The notes: generated from the sequence alone by a model not told the origin. Numbered from the stretch's first letter, positions 16,804 through 25,582 are shown. The stretch: 64,000 bases of DNA from Streptomyces sp. NBC_01571 (GCF_026339875.1 NZ_JAPEPZ010000001.1:2728001-2792000), one strand, 5' to 3'. Made by a program: numbers and translations.

Positions 16804-16895
16804 GCCGGGCGGCGGCGTCCGCGGACCCCGGGGCGTGTCCCGCGCCTTCCCGCCGGCCGGGTGGGCGGCGGGCGGCTCGGCCGGAAGCGCAGGGG

Positions 16896-17013
16896 CCAGC
16901 GGCAGTCCTCGGACTTCCTGCCTCGCTCCGGGGTCAGCGGCAGGCAGCCCTCGGACTCCCTGCCCCGCTCCGGGGTCAGCGGCAGTCCTCGGATTCCCTG
17001 CCCCGCTCCGGCG
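16896..17013. repeat. Three tandem repeats overlapping the 3' end of soxR
   Basis: Units of about 38-42 bases (16896-16933, 16934-16975, 16976-17013) share GTCAGCGGCAG and CCTCGGAYTCCCTGCC and end in GCTCCGG. The third unit overlaps the SoxR stop codon and encodes its last dozen residues ([11 protein letters not shown]); the others lie beyond the stop. They fill the gap between the convergent RNA ligase and soxR genes. Confidence 0.85.
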
Positions 17014-17485
17014 CCGGCCGTGGCCCCACGCCGCGCTCGACCATGAGCCGGGATCCGGTCCGGCGCTCGCCGAAGACGTCGTCCGGGTTGGAGAGCACAC
17101 AGTTGTCCAGGGACAGACACCCGCATCCGATGCAGTCGGTCAGATGGTCCCTCAGTCTGCTCAACTGCTTGATGCGCTCGTCGAGTTCGCCACGCCACGC
17201 CTCGGAGAGCCGGGCCCAGTCCGCGCGTGTCGGGGTGCGCTCCTCGGGGAGCTCGGCGAGGGCCTCACGGATGGTGGCCAGCGGGATGCCGACCCGCTGG
17301 GCGGCGCGGACGAAGGCGACCCGGCGCAGCGCGTCACGGTGGTAGCGGCGCTGGTTTCCGGTGGTGCGGCGACTGCTGATCAGGCCCTTGGACTCGTAGA
17401 AGTGCAGGGCGGAGACGGCGGCGCCGCTGCGGGCCGACAGCTGCCCGACGGTCAGCTCGTGGATCTTCTCAGGGATCTGGGGCAC
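16976..17485 (-). CDS. soxR: SoxR, redox-sensing MerR-family activator
   Basis: A 169-residue MerR regulator. The N-terminal winged helix includes [20 protein letters not shown] and RRYHRD. The cluster [12 protein letters not shown] (CX2CXCX5C) binds the [2Fe-2S] centre that redox-cycling compounds oxidise. In Streptomyces, SoxR responds to endogenous redox-active antibiotics and switches on oxidases and transporters. The tail (residues after about 150) is repeat-derived and probably dispensable. GTG 17485 is the likely start; GGAGGG abuts it, so the mRNA may be leaderless or use the TAGGG further up. Divergent from the MaoC gene. Confidence 0.93.
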   Translation of the reverse strand: MPQIPEKIHELTVGQLSARSGAAVSALHFYESKGLISSRRTTGNQRRYHRDALRRVAFVRAAQRVGIPLATIREALAELPEERTPTRADWARLSEAWRGELDERIKQLSRLRDHLTDCIGCGCLSLDNCVLSNPDDVFGERRTGSRLMVERGVGPRPAPERGRESEDCR

Positions 17486-17523
17486 CCCTCCAACCCTACC
17501 GACTTCGTCACCCGCCCGGTCCG

Positions 17524-17566
17524 TTGACATGCGCCCCGCACACGACCATGCTAAGCAGTCGCTTAG
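17524..17566 (+). promoter_or_regulatory. maoC promoter with palindromic operator
   Basis: TTGACA at 17524-17529 is a consensus -35. The palindrome CTAAGCAGTCGCTTAG (17551-17566) sits over or just after the -10 region and is itself flanked by CCATG and CATGG. The same kind of site (CTGAGCGAGCGCTTAG) precedes the TetR gene at 18847-18862, so the TetR protein is a likely repressor. Confidence 0.6.
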
Positions 17567-17592
17567 ACATGGAGATATGGGAGGTCAGCGAG

Positions 17593-18054
17593 ATGGCAGA
17601 GCCTAGGACGTTCGCGACGGTCGACGAACTGCGTGCCGCCGTGGGCGAGCAGTTGGGGTACAGCGACTGGGTCGAGATCGAGCAGAAGCGGATCGACCTC
17701 TTCGCGGAGGCGACCGGCGACCACCAGTGGATCCACGTCGACCCCGAGCGGGCCGCGTCCGGCCCCTTCGGCACGACGATCGCGCACGGCTATCTCACCC
17801 TGTCCCTGCTCCCGCTCTTCGGCCCGCAGCTGATCAGCGTCGAGGGCGTGCAGATGGGGGTCAACTACGGTACGAACAAGGTCCGTTTCCCCGCCCCCGT
17901 ACCGGTCGGCTCACGGCTGCGCGCCACCGCGACGATCACCGGTGTCGACGACGTGCCCGGCGGTGTCCAGGTGTCCGTGGCCTTCACCGTGGAGCGCGAG
18001 GGCGGCGACAAGCCGGTGTGCGTCGCCGAGTCGGTGTCGCGCTACTACGTCTGA
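17593..18054 (+). CDS. MaoC-family (R)-specific enoyl-CoA hydratase/dehydratase
   Basis: A 153-residue single hot-dog domain. The hydratase-2 motif is FAEATGDHQWIHVDPERA (about residues 40-57), containing the catalytic Asp/His pair, followed by FGTTIAHGYLTLSL. It hydrates trans-2-enoyl-CoA or dehydrates (R)-3-hydroxyacyl-CoA in lipid metabolism. ATG 17593 follows GGGAGG at 17579-17584. Single gene, facing the TetR gene that probably represses it; the shared operator suggests an acyl-CoA signal. Confidence 0.92.
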   Translation: MAEPRTFATVDELRAAVGEQLGYSDWVEIEQKRIDLFAEATGDHQWIHVDPERAASGPFGTTIAHGYLTLSLLPLFGPQLISVEGVQMGVNYGTNKVRFPAPVPVGSRLRATATITGVDDVPGGVQVSVAFTVEREGGDKPVCVAESVSRYYV

Positions 18055-18171
18055 GGTGTCGCGCCCCTACGTCTGAACGGCGCCGGCCGCGGGACCCACG
18101 CCGCGGCCACCCTTCGGACCCTCTCCTTGGACCTGGTCCTCCGGCCGGCTCCTCGACCCTGGTTCTCGGAC

Positions 18172-18798
18172 CTACTCCTTGGACCCCACCATGCGCAGCA
18201 CGAGGTCGGCGTAGAGCCCGCCGACCTCGTCGGGCGTGCGGGGGCCGTCGACGTTGAACCAGCGGGCCACGTCGATGCAGAGCGAGAGCACCGCGAGCGT
18301 GGTGCCCGGGACGTCCGGCACGTCGAAGTCGCCGGCCGCGACGCCGTCCTCGATGATCCCGCGCACGGCGGCGTCGGTCTGCCGCCGCAGCGCGATGATC
18401 TCGGCACGGGCCTCGGGGCCGAGCGCGTCGAGCTCGTACTGCACCACCCGCGCGGTGGTGTGCTGCCCGGCGTGCCACCGGACGAAGGAGCGCACGGCGT
18501 CGGTGAGCCGCTCGGCGGCGGCGCCCTCGCCGTCCGCCGCGGTGCGCACGATGGCGAGGGCCTTGTCGTGCCCGATCCGGCTGATCCGGTGAAGCAGTTC
18601 TTCCTTGGTCTTGTAGTGGATGTACAGCGCGGCCGGGCTCATGCCGGCCCGCCCGGCGATGTCCCGGGTCGTCGTCGCGTGGTACCCGCGCTCGGCGAAG
18701 GCCTCCACGGCGGCGATGAGCAGCCGCCGGGCCGCGTCCGGGGTGACCTCGGCCCACGGCTGCATCTCGCCGTCGACCGTCTCCTGCGCCGCACTCAT
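18172..18798 (-). CDS. TetR-family regulator (fatty-acid type)
   Basis: A 208-residue repressor with the usual N-terminal DNA-binding domain (LLIAAVEAFAERGYHATTTR, then MSPAALYIHYKTKEELL). The C-terminal half resembles TetR_C domains of KstR2/fatty-acid regulators. The gene is convergent with maoC, and its own promoter carries a site equal to the maoC operator. It likely controls maoC and itself in response to an acyl-CoA. ATG 18798; GGAAGGGG is a bit distant upstream. Confidence 0.9.
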   Translation of the reverse strand: MSAAQETVDGEMQPWAEVTPDAARRLLIAAVEAFAERGYHATTTRDIAGRAGMSPAALYIHYKTKEELLHRISRIGHDKALAIVRTAADGEGAAAERLTDAVRSFVRWHAGQHTTARVVQYELDALGPEARAEIIALRRQTDAAVRGIIEDGVAAGDFDVPDVPGTTLAVLSLCIDVARWFNVDGPRTPDEVGGLYADLVLRMVGSKE

Positions 18799-18846
18799 CG
18801 CTGGTTCGCCCCTTCCACTGACAGGACGAACACCATACCTCTGATA

Positions 18847-18874
18847 CTGAGCGAGCGCTTAGCGTGCTCGCTCA
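18847..18874. promoter_or_regulatory. Candidate autoregulatory operator of the TetR gene
   Basis: CTGAGCGAGCGCTTAG at 18847-18862 matches the maoC operator in 12 of 16 positions, and a second overlapping half site (GTGCTCGCTCAG) ends at 18874. This lies 49 bases or more upstream of the TetR start, in its promoter region. Confidence 0.6.
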
Positions 18875-18892
18875 GGGCGGCCCGCCTCGTAC

Positions 18893-19144
18893 TCAGAGCT
18901 TTTCGAACGGACTGTACGAACGGTGCGCGAGCTGCGCCTCCTGCCGGTCGCGGATCACCTTGGCCAGGGTGAAGCACGAGGTCACCAGATAGAGGACGGC
19001 GACGCCCAGGAAGGCACGCACCCAGGTGTCGGCCTCCAGCTTGAAGATGCCGATGGCGGTCGCGACCATGGCGACGGCGAAGGAGGCGACCGCCTGGCCG
19101 TAGAAGGCGGCGGTGGACTGCTGCTTGACGGATGTGTCAGTCAT
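18893..19144 (-). CDS. YiaA/YiaB two-helix membrane protein
   Basis: An 83-residue protein with two transmembrane helices (about residues 15-34 and 41-60) separated by a short polar turn (KLEADTWVRA). This is the yiaAB two-helix domain; its function is unknown. ATG 19144 gives the usual family N-terminus; an in-frame ATG at 19180 with a GGGAG before it is an alternative. It lies between a TetR gene and an acyl-CoA dehydrogenase on the same strand and may be cotranscribed with the latter (60 bases). Confidence 0.75.
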   Translation of the reverse strand: MTDTSVKQQSTAAFYGQAVASFAVAMVATAIGIFKLEADTWVRAFLGVAVLYLVTSCFTLAKVIRDRQEAQLAHRSYSPFEKL

Positions 19145-19204
19145 GCGGACCAGACTCGGCCGATACGGGCCGGGCCGCATCCGCTCCCGTACTCACCCGC
19201 GTAC

Positions 19205-20356
19205 TCAGAAGGCCGAAACCCCGGTCAGCGCGCGCCCGATGACCAGCTTCTGTATCTGGCTGGTGCCCTCGTAGAGGGTCATCACCCGGGCGTCGCGCAG
19301 CAGTTTGCCCGCCGGGTACTCGTCGATGTAGCCGTAGCCGCCGAAGACCTGGAGCGCGTTGTTCGCGGCGCGCACGGCCGCCTCCGAGGCGAAGAGCTTG
19401 GCCTTGGAGGACTCGGTGGCGAACGGCAGCCCGCGGTCGACGAGGTCGGCGACCCGCCAGGTCAGCAGGCGCGCCGCGTCCACGTCCACGGCGATGTCGC
19501 TGATCAGCTCCTGGACGAGCTGGTGGTGCGCGATGGTCTTGCCGAACTGCTCCCGCTGGGTCGCGTACGTCACGGCGGCGTCCAGCGCGGCCTGGGCGAT
19601 GCCGACACAGCCGGCGGCCACCGACATCCGCCCCTTGGCCAGGGCGGACATGGCCACGGAGAACCCTTTGCCCTCCGGCGCCAGCATGGCGCTCGCGGGG
19701 ACGCGGACGTCCTCGAGGACGAGTTCGGCGGTGGCCTGGCCGCGCAGGCCGAGCTTGCCGTGGACGGTGTGGCGGGTCAGTCCCGGTGTGTCCGTCGGCA
19801 CCAGGAAGGCGGAGATGCCACGGTGGCCGGGCTCGTCGGTCGACCGGGCGAACAGCAACACCACATCGGCCCAGGTCCCGTTGGTGATGAACATCTTGGT
19901 GCCGTTGATGACGTAGTCGTCGCCGTCACGTACGGCCCTGGTCGTCAGATGGCCGGCGTCCGAGCCGGTGCCGGGCTCGGTGAGGCCGAAGCAGCCCACC
20001 TGGGTGCCGGAGGTCAGCCCCGGCAGCCACTGCCGCTTCTGCTCCTCGCTCCCCCAGTGCGCGATCGTCTTGGCGACCAGGCCCAGCGAGACGGAGACGA
20101 TGCCGCGCACGGACGAGTCCCCGCGCCCCAGCTCCTCCGTCACCAGGCAGTACGCGAGATGGTCGCCGCCGCTGCCGCCGTACTCCTCGTCGACCGTGAG
20201 GCCGAGGAAACCGACCTCGCCGAGCTTCTTGACGAGGGACCGGTCGACTTCCTCCGCCCGGTCCCACTCCACCACGTGGGGGGCGATCTCGCGGTCCACG
20301 AAGTCCTTGGCGAGCTGCCGGACGGCGGTCTGCTCCTCGCTGAGCTCCAGGTTCAT
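19205..20356 (-). CDS. Acyl-CoA dehydrogenase
   Basis: A 383-residue flavoenzyme with all canonical marks: FGLTEPGTGSDAG (FAD/substrate loop, about residues 127-139), FITNG, RMSVAAGCVG, QVFGGYGYIDEYP and LYEGTSQIQ, whose Glu is the catalytic base. It makes the first, alpha-beta dehydrogenation step of fatty or branched acyl-CoA oxidation. It is divergent from a TetR gene, with a palindromic operator between them, and the same operator precedes the ALDH/ADH operon 5 kb away, so a common inducer is likely. ATG 20356 has only a weak GGGGTG site. Confidence 0.93.
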   Translation of the reverse strand: MNLELSEEQTAVRQLAKDFVDREIAPHVVEWDRAEEVDRSLVKKLGEVGFLGLTVDEEYGGSGGDHLAYCLVTEELGRGDSSVRGIVSVSLGLVAKTIAHWGSEEQKRQWLPGLTSGTQVGCFGLTEPGTGSDAGHLTTRAVRDGDDYVINGTKMFITNGTWADVVLLFARSTDEPGHRGISAFLVPTDTPGLTRHTVHGKLGLRGQATAELVLEDVRVPASAMLAPEGKGFSVAMSALAKGRMSVAAGCVGIAQAALDAAVTYATQREQFGKTIAHHQLVQELISDIAVDVDAARLLTWRVADLVDRGLPFATESSKAKLFASEAAVRAANNALQVFGGYGYIDEYPAGKLLRDARVMTLYEGTSQIQKLVIGRALTGVSAF

Positions 20357-20396
20357 GACGGAACACCCCACGTGAAAGCCGTACATCCGAAAATGT

Positions 20397-20415
20397 AAAT
20401 TAGCACTGCTAGTTT
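20397..20415. promoter_or_regulatory. Palindromic operator between acyl-CoA dehydrogenase and TetR genes
   Basis: AAATTAGCACTGCTAGTTT is a 19-base palindrome (AAA-TAGCA-TGCTA-TTT) in an AT-rich island, central between the divergent starts at 20356 and 20442. A related palindrome is at 25563-25582. It is the expected binding site for the TetR protein encoded next to it. Confidence 0.7.
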
Positions 20416-20441
20416 AAGTGTGCAGCCCTACTATGTGCGCC

Positions 20442-21083
20442 ATGGCCCGACCGCGCAAGCCCCTCCTCAGCACCGACCGGATCGTCGAGACGGCACGGGC
20501 CCTGGTGGACGCCGAGGGCCTGGCGTCCCTCTCCACGCGCCGGCTCGCCGCCGAACTGGGAGTGAGCGGACCCTCCCTCTACAACCACTTCCGCACCAAG
20601 GACCAGATCCTCGAGGCGGTCGCGGACTCGGTGAGCGCGCAGGTCGATCTCTCCGTGTTCGAGGACGGACGGGACTGGCGCACCGCGCTGCACGACTGGG
20701 CCGTCTCCTACCGGGCCGCCCTGCGCGACCACCCGAACATCGTGCCGGTCCTCGCGCGCGGCCCCGGCCGCCGGCCCGCCGGTCTGCGTCTGGCCGACGC
20801 GGTCTTCGGCGCGATGGTCGGCGCCGGCTGGCCGCCCGCGCAGGCCACCTCCATCGGCGCCCTGATGCGGTACTTCATCATGGGCTCCGCCCTCGGCTCG
20901 TTCGCCGGCGGCTTCGTCGACGACGAGGCCGCGTACGACCCGGCCGACTACCCCCACCTGGGGCAGGCCCATCTGCTCGCCGAGCAGCAGGAGAAGATCG
21001 ACGAGCGGGCGTTCGAGGTGGGGCTCACGGCGCTGCTCGACGGGTTGGTGCAGCAGTTCGAGCGGGTGACCGGGACGGGGTGA
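20442..21083 (+). CDS. TetR-family regulator of acyl-CoA dehydrogenase and ALDH/ADH genes
   Basis: A 213-residue protein. The HTH is STRRLAAELGVSGPSLYNHFRTKDQIL. The C-terminal domain is of the type found in regulators of fatty-acid and monoxygenase genes (TetR_C_33-like, my recollection). ATG 20442 starts MARPRKPLL; ATG 20433 (MCAMARP) is possible, and no Shine-Dalgarno site is visible, so the mRNA may be leaderless. The palindrome at 20397-20415 overlaps its promoter, indicating autorepression together with control of the divergent dehydrogenase. Confidence 0.88.
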   Translation: MARPRKPLLSTDRIVETARALVDAEGLASLSTRRLAAELGVSGPSLYNHFRTKDQILEAVADSVSAQVDLSVFEDGRDWRTALHDWAVSYRAALRDHPNIVPVLARGPGRRPAGLRLADAVFGAMVGAGWPPAQATSIGALMRYFIMGSALGSFAGGFVDDEAAYDPADYPHLGQAHLLAEQQEKIDERAFEVGLTALLDGLVQQFERVTGTG

Positions 21084-21217
21084 CCGGACTCCGGAGTGAC
21101 CGGACCACGACGCAGTGGCCGGACCCGGAAAGGGAGTGACCGGACCGGGACCCGCAGGTGTGGTCCCCGCCCCATGCTTCGGCCGGCGCCGAAGTGTTCC
21201 TGGCGCATCCTGGGCGT

Positions 21218-21931
21218 ATGACGAGACGGAAGGATCCGGTCGCGCCCGGTCTTGCGGCGCTGGCCGGGATGATCGCCGACGAGACCCGGGCCGTCTTCCT
21301 GCTCGCGCTGCTCGACGGCCGCGCCTGGACCGCCGGTGAGCTGGCCCGGCACGCCGAGGTCGCGCCGTCGACGGCCAGCGAACACCTCGGCAGACTGGTC
21401 GCGGGCGGCCTGCTCGCCGAGGAGCGGCAGGGCCGCCACCGCTACGTACGCCTGGCCGACAGCCGTGTCGCCCAGCTGGTGGAGGACCTGGCCGCCCAGG
21501 TCGCCCCCGGCACCGCCGAGCGTCCCCGCTCCCTGCGTGAGGCCGGCGCGGGTTCCGCGATGGTCCGCGGACGTACCTGCTACGACCATCTCGCCGGGCG
21601 GCTCGGTATCGCCCTCACCGACGCCCTCACCCAGCGCGGACTCCTGCGCCAGGACACCGGCTTCGCCCTCACCGACGCGGGCCTGCGCTGGTTCGACACG
21701 ACCGGCATCGCCCTGAACCGCACCGGCCGCCGCCCCCTCAGCCGCGCCTGCCTCGACTGGACCGAGCGCCGCCCCCACCTCGCCGGCACCGCGGGCGCGG
21801 CCCTGTGCCGCCACGCCCTGGACGCCCACTGGTGCGTACGCATCGGATCGGAGCGCGCGGTCAAGGTCACGCCCGAGGGGGAGCTCGCCTTCGCGGAACT
21901 CCTGGGCATCGAGGCGGCGGCGCTCCGCTGA
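21218..21931 (+). CDS. ArsR-family winged-helix regulator
   Basis: A 237-residue protein with an N-terminal ArsR helix-turn-helix: ETRAVFLLALLDG, TAGELARHAEVAPSTASEHLGRLVAGGLL and the wing RQGRHRYVRL. About 140 further residues form an unknown domain (HLAGRLGIALTDAL) with several Cys/His (CRHALDAHWC) near the end that could sense a metal or redox state. ArsR proteins are normally near 110 residues, so this is the longer subclass. It lies just before a DMT exporter gene on the same strand and may control it. Confidence 0.85.
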   Translation: MTRRKDPVAPGLAALAGMIADETRAVFLLALLDGRAWTAGELARHAEVAPSTASEHLGRLVAGGLLAEERQGRHRYVRLADSRVAQLVEDLAAQVAPGTAERPRSLREAGAGSAMVRGRTCYDHLAGRLGIALTDALTQRGLLRQDTGFALTDAGLRWFDTTGIALNRTGRRPLSRACLDWTERRPHLAGTAGAALCRHALDAHWCVRIGSERAVKVTPEGELAFAELLGIEAAALR

Positions 21932-22020
21932 GGGACCCCGCCGCACCGACGCCCGCTCCCCTCACCACGGCGTCCGGAATCCGCCGGTCCCCCGCCTCGC
22001 CCGCACCTAGCCTCAGGAGC

Positions 22021-22980
22021 ATGATGAACGCCTCCTCACCCGCTCCCACCCGCCGCACGGAGCTGCTCGCCGCGGGCGCGGCGGCGGTCACCGTCGTGCT
22101 GTGGGCCTCCGCCTTCGTGTCGATCCGCAGCGCGGGCGGGGCGTACTCTCCGGGGGCGCTGGCGCTCGGCCGGCTGCTGGCGGGCGCCGTGGCCCTGGGC
22201 ACGATCTGTCTGCTGCGCCGGGAGGGTCCGCCCCCGCGGGAGGCCTGGCGCGGGATCGCGTTGTCCGGCCTGCTGTGGTTCGGCCTCTACATGGTCGTCC
22301 TGAACTGGGGTGAGCAGAAGGTGGACGCCGGTACGGCGGCGCTGGTCGTGAACACCGGCCCGATCCTGATCGCGCTGCTCGGCTCCCGGCTGCTGGGGGA
22401 CCCGATGCCGCCGCGGCTGCTCGCGGGGATGGCGGTGTCCTTCGCGGGCGCGCTCGCGGTGGGGCTGTCGATGTCCGGCAGGGGCGGTTCCTCGGTTCTC
22501 GGGGTGGTCCTGTGTCTGCTCGCGGCGGTCGGCTACGCGGCGGGCGTCGTCGCCCAGAAGCCTGCCCTCGGCCGGGCGAGCGCCCTCCAGGTCACCACGT
22601 TCGGGTGCCTCGTGGGCGCCGTCGCCTGTCTGCCGTTCGCGGGACAACTGGTCCACGAGGTGGCGGACGCACCCGCCTCCGCCACCCTCAACGTGATCTA
22701 CCTGGGTGTCTTCCCGACCGCACTGGCCTTCACGACCTGGGCGTACGCCCTGGCCCGGACCACCGCGAGCCGGATGGGGGCGACCACGTACGCGGTCCCC
22801 GCACTGGTCGTCGCGATGTCCTGGATCTTCCTCGACGAGGTCCCGGGGGCGCTGACCCTGGCGGGCGGCGTCCTGTGCCTGGCCGGAGTCGCGGTGTCGC
22901 GGTCCCGGGCGGCGGTCAGCGGTCCGGCGCGCGCGGCGGTCTCGCCCCGGCCGTCGGAGCGCGCCCGACGAGAAGCCTGA
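22021..22980 (+). CDS. EamA/DMT-family exporter
   Basis: A 319-residue transporter with ten predicted helices arranged as two EamA repeats (VTVVLWASAFVSIR at the start of repeat one and TTASRMGATTYAVPALVV in repeat two). The conserved P-A-L-V and E/D residues are as in RhaT/YdcZ-type permeases. Substrate unknown; likely export of a metabolite or drug. AGGAG at 22015-22019 lies closer to ideal spacing for the second ATG (22024) than the first (22021). Located 89 bases after the ArsR gene, same strand, and convergent with the ADH gene. Confidence 0.87.
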   Translation: MMNASSPAPTRRTELLAAGAAAVTVVLWASAFVSIRSAGGAYSPGALALGRLLAGAVALGTICLLRREGPPPREAWRGIALSGLLWFGLYMVVLNWGEQKVDAGTAALVVNTGPILIALLGSRLLGDPMPPRLLAGMAVSFAGALAVGLSMSGRGGSSVLGVVLCLLAAVGYAAGVVAQKPALGRASALQVTTFGCLVGAVACLPFAGQLVHEVADAPASATLNVIYLGVFPTALAFTTWAYALARTTASRMGATTYAVPALVVAMSWIFLDEVPGALTLAGGVLCLAGVAVSRSRAAVSGPARAAVSPRPSERARREA

Positions 22981-23034
22981 CCAGAAGGGGGCGCGGAGGG
23001 GTGCCGGACTCCCGCTCCCCGGGGATCCCACCGG

Positions 23035-24117
23035 CTAGAACACCACCAACGCCCGTCCGCCCTTCCCGGCCACCATGTTCTCGAACGCGCCCGGGATCCC
23101 CTCCAGCCCGATCCGCTCGGTGACCAGCATCGCCAGGTCCAGCCGGCCCGCCCGTACGTGCTCGGCGAGCACCGGGAGATCGCGCGCCGGGTCGCAGTTG
23201 CCGTATACGCAGCCGGCCAGGGTCCTGCCCCAGTGGAAGATCTCCAGTGCGTTGAAGGTGACCTGCTGGTCCTTGCCGCCGATGCCGACGACCGTGGTGC
23301 GGCCGCCGCGGCGGGTGGAGTCCCAGGCGGCGCGGATGGTCACGGCGCGGCCGACGCACTCGACGGCCACGTCGACGCCCTGCTTGCCGGTCAGGGCGCG
23401 GATCTCACGGGCGGTGGTGTCGGAGGCGACGACGTAGTCCGTGGCGCCCGCGGCACGGGCCAGTGACTCCTTCTCGGGGGAGACGTCGACAGCGACGATC
23501 TTCGAGGCGCCCGCGATCCTGGCGGCCTGGAGCGCCGCGAGACCCACCCCGCCGACCCCGAACACCGCGACGGTCTCGCCGGGCCGGACCCCGGCGGAGT
23601 GGTGGACGGCGCCGTATCCGGTGAGGACCGCGCAGCCAAGCAGGGCGGCGTCGGTGAGCGGAATGCCGTCCGGAGCGGGGAGCACACATCCGGCGGCCAC
23701 CACCGTCTCCTCGGCGAACGCGGCCACGTTCAGGCCGGGATGGAGGTCGCTCCCGTCGGACGTGCGCCGTGCGTACACGTTCCCCGCTCCGGTCAGCGCG
23801 TTGGCGCACAGCCACCCCTCCCCCAACGTACAGGCGTGGCAACTTCCGCAGGAGGGAGCCCAGTTGAGGACCACCGCCGCACCGGGGGCGATGCCCGTCA
23901 CGCCGTCGCCCACGGCGACGACGGTCCCGGCTCCCTCGTGGCCGAGGACGGCGGGGACGGGCACCCGCATGGTGCCGTCGGACAGCGAGAGGTCGGAGTG
24001 ACAGACCCCTGCGGCGGCCAGCCGGACGCGGACCTGGCCCGGGCCCGGTGCGGGGAGGTCGATCTCGGCGATCTCCAGAGGAGCGCCCACGGCGGGAAGG
24101 ACGGCAGCGCGAACCAT
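23035..24117 (-). CDS. Zinc-dependent alcohol dehydrogenase (MDR family)
   Basis: A 360-residue medium-chain dehydrogenase. The catalytic zinc ligand Cys and nearby residues are in GVCHSDLS, the GHEGAG motif follows, and the structural zinc set is CGSCHACTLGEGWLC (about residues 91-105). The cofactor loop is VFGVGGVGLAALQ. It resembles NAD- or mycothiol/other thiol-independent class III-like enzymes used on alcohols. It is 17 bases downstream of the aldehyde dehydrogenase gene and reads with it as one operon, alcohol to aldehyde to acid. ATG 24117 has CAGGAG at good spacing. Confidence 0.92.
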   Translation of the reverse strand: MVRAAVLPAVGAPLEIAEIDLPAPGPGQVRVRLAAAGVCHSDLSLSDGTMRVPVPAVLGHEGAGTVVAVGDGVTGIAPGAAVVLNWAPSCGSCHACTLGEGWLCANALTGAGNVYARRTSDGSDLHPGLNVAAFAEETVVAAGCVLPAPDGIPLTDAALLGCAVLTGYGAVHHSAGVRPGETVAVFGVGGVGLAALQAARIAGASKIVAVDVSPEKESLARAAGATDYVVASDTTAREIRALTGKQGVDVAVECVGRAVTIRAAWDSTRRGGRTTVVGIGGKDQQVTFNALEIFHWGRTLAGCVYGNCDPARDLPVLAEHVRAGRLDLAMLVTERIGLEGIPGAFENMVAGKGGRALVVF

Positions 24118-24134
24118 GTGAGTGCTCCTGGGGT

Positions 24135-25523
24135 CTAGAACTGGAGGGACTTCGTCTGGAGGTACTCGGACAGGCCGTGCGTGCCCAGCTCGCGTCCGAC
24201 TCCGGACTGCTTGTACCCGCCGAACGGGGCACGGGGGTTGAAGCGTCCGCCGTTGATGTCGACCTGTCCGGTGTCGAGCCGTCGCGCGAACGCCACCGCC
24301 TCGGCCTCCTCCCCCGCCCAGACGGCTCCGGCCAGCCCGTAGACCGTGCCGTTGGCGATCCGGACGGCGTCCTCCTCGTCCTCGTAGCGCAGGATCGACA
24401 GCACCGGCCCGAAGATCTCCTCCTGGGCGATCGTCATCCCGGGCTCGACGTCGGCGAAGACGGTCGGGCTGACGAAGTACCCCTGGGGGCGCGGGGCTTC
24501 GGGGCCTCCCGCGACCAGCCGGGCGCCCTCGGCCACACCCTTCTCGATGTAACTCCGCACCCGGGCCTGCTGCTTGGCGCTGACGACCGGGCCGATGCGG
24601 TCGCCGTACTTGACCGCGGCCGCGGCGGCGAGCTCCACGGCCTCCTCGTACCGCGAGTCGTGCACCAGCATGCGGGTCCAGGCGCTGCACGTCTGGCCGG
24701 AGTTGGACATCACGTTCGCGACGCCGACGTTGACCGCCTTCGCGAGGTCGGCGCTCGGCAGGATCACGTTGGCGGACTTGCCGCCGAGTTCCAGCGCGAC
24801 CCGTTTGACGGCGGCGCCGGCCGCGGCGCCGATCCGCCGGCCGACGGCCGTGGAGCCGGTGAAGGAGACCAGGTCCACGTCCGGGTGCTCGGCGAGGGCC
24901 TGGCCGGCCACCGGACCGAGGCCGGTGACGAGGTTGAAGACACCGGCCGGCACGCCTGCCTCCGCTACCGCCTCCGCGAAGAGCTGGGCGGTCAGGGGGG
25001 TGTCCTCGGCGGGCTTCAGGACGATCGTGCAGCCGGCCGCGAGCGCCGGGGCGACCTTGGCGACGATCTGGTGGAGCGGATAGTTCCAGGGTGTGATCGC
25101 GCCGACCACTCCGACGGGCTCCTGGTGCACGACCGAGTTGCCGACCCGCTCCTCGAAGGCGTGCGTGGCCGCGAGTTCGGCGTAGGAGCCCGCGACCAGG
25201 ATCGGTACGCCCGCGTGGACCGCCTGCGAGAACGCGAGCGGCGAGCCGAGCTCCGCCGTGACGGTCTCGGCGATCTCCTCCTTGCGGGCGTCGAGTACGT
25301 CACGCAGGGCGGCCAGCCGCGCGGCGCGCCCGGCGGGCGGGGTCGCGGCCCAGGCCGGGAAGGCGGCGCGGGCGGCTCGTACCGCGGCGTCGACGTCCTC
25401 GGCGGTGCCCGCGGCGACCCGGCCCACCACCTGCTCGTCGACCGGGTTCACCACCTCGATGGTGTCGGTGCCGGCGGCGGGGCGCCAGGCACCGTCGATG
25501 TACATGCCGTCATGTGCCTTCAT
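24135..25523 (-). CDS. NAD(P)-dependent aldehyde dehydrogenase
   Basis: A 462-residue aldehyde dehydrogenase with ITPWNYPLH (cofactor), the [10 protein letters not shown] turn, [10 protein letters not shown] (general base Glu) and the catalytic Cys in [17 protein letters not shown] and the C-terminal PFGGYKQSG are also present. It oxidises an aldehyde to the acid. It is first in the leftward operon with the zinc ADH. The promoter has a palindrome related to that of the acyl-CoA dehydrogenase, so the two loci are likely coregulated. ATG 25523 has a GGGAGG site. Confidence 0.95.
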   Translation of the reverse strand: MKAHDGMYIDGAWRPAAGTDTIEVVNPVDEQVVGRVAAGTAEDVDAAVRAARAAFPAWAATPPAGRAARLAALRDVLDARKEEIAETVTAELGSPLAFSQAVHAGVPILVAGSYAELAATHAFEERVGNSVVHQEPVGVVGAITPWNYPLHQIVAKVAPALAAGCTIVLKPAEDTPLTAQLFAEAVAEAGVPAGVFNLVTGLGPVAGQALAEHPDVDLVSFTGSTAVGRRIGAAAGAAVKRVALELGGKSANVILPSADLAKAVNVGVANVMSNSGQTCSAWTRMLVHDSRYEEAVELAAAAAVKYGDRIGPVVSAKQQARVRSYIEKGVAEGARLVAGGPEAPRPQGYFVSPTVFADVEPGMTIAQEEIFGPVLSILRYEDEEDAVRIANGTVYGLAGAVWAGEEAEAVAFARRLDTGQVDINGGRFNPRAPFGGYKQSGVGRELGTHGLSEYLQTKSLQF

Positions 25524-25562
25524 CGTGTTCCTCCCGGGCGGGGCCGCGTCGGTCCGGACCCT

Positions 25563-25582
25563 AAACTAGCGATGATAGTTTT
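25563..25582. promoter_or_regulatory. Second copy of the TAGC-type TetR operator, in the ALDH promoter
   Basis: AAACTAGCGATGATAGTTTT is palindromic in its arms (AAACTA and TAGTTT) and resembles AAATTAGCACTGCTAGTTT at 20397. It lies 40 bases before the ALDH start in an otherwise GC-rich gap. It is best explained as a binding site for the TetR protein at 20442. Confidence 0.6.
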
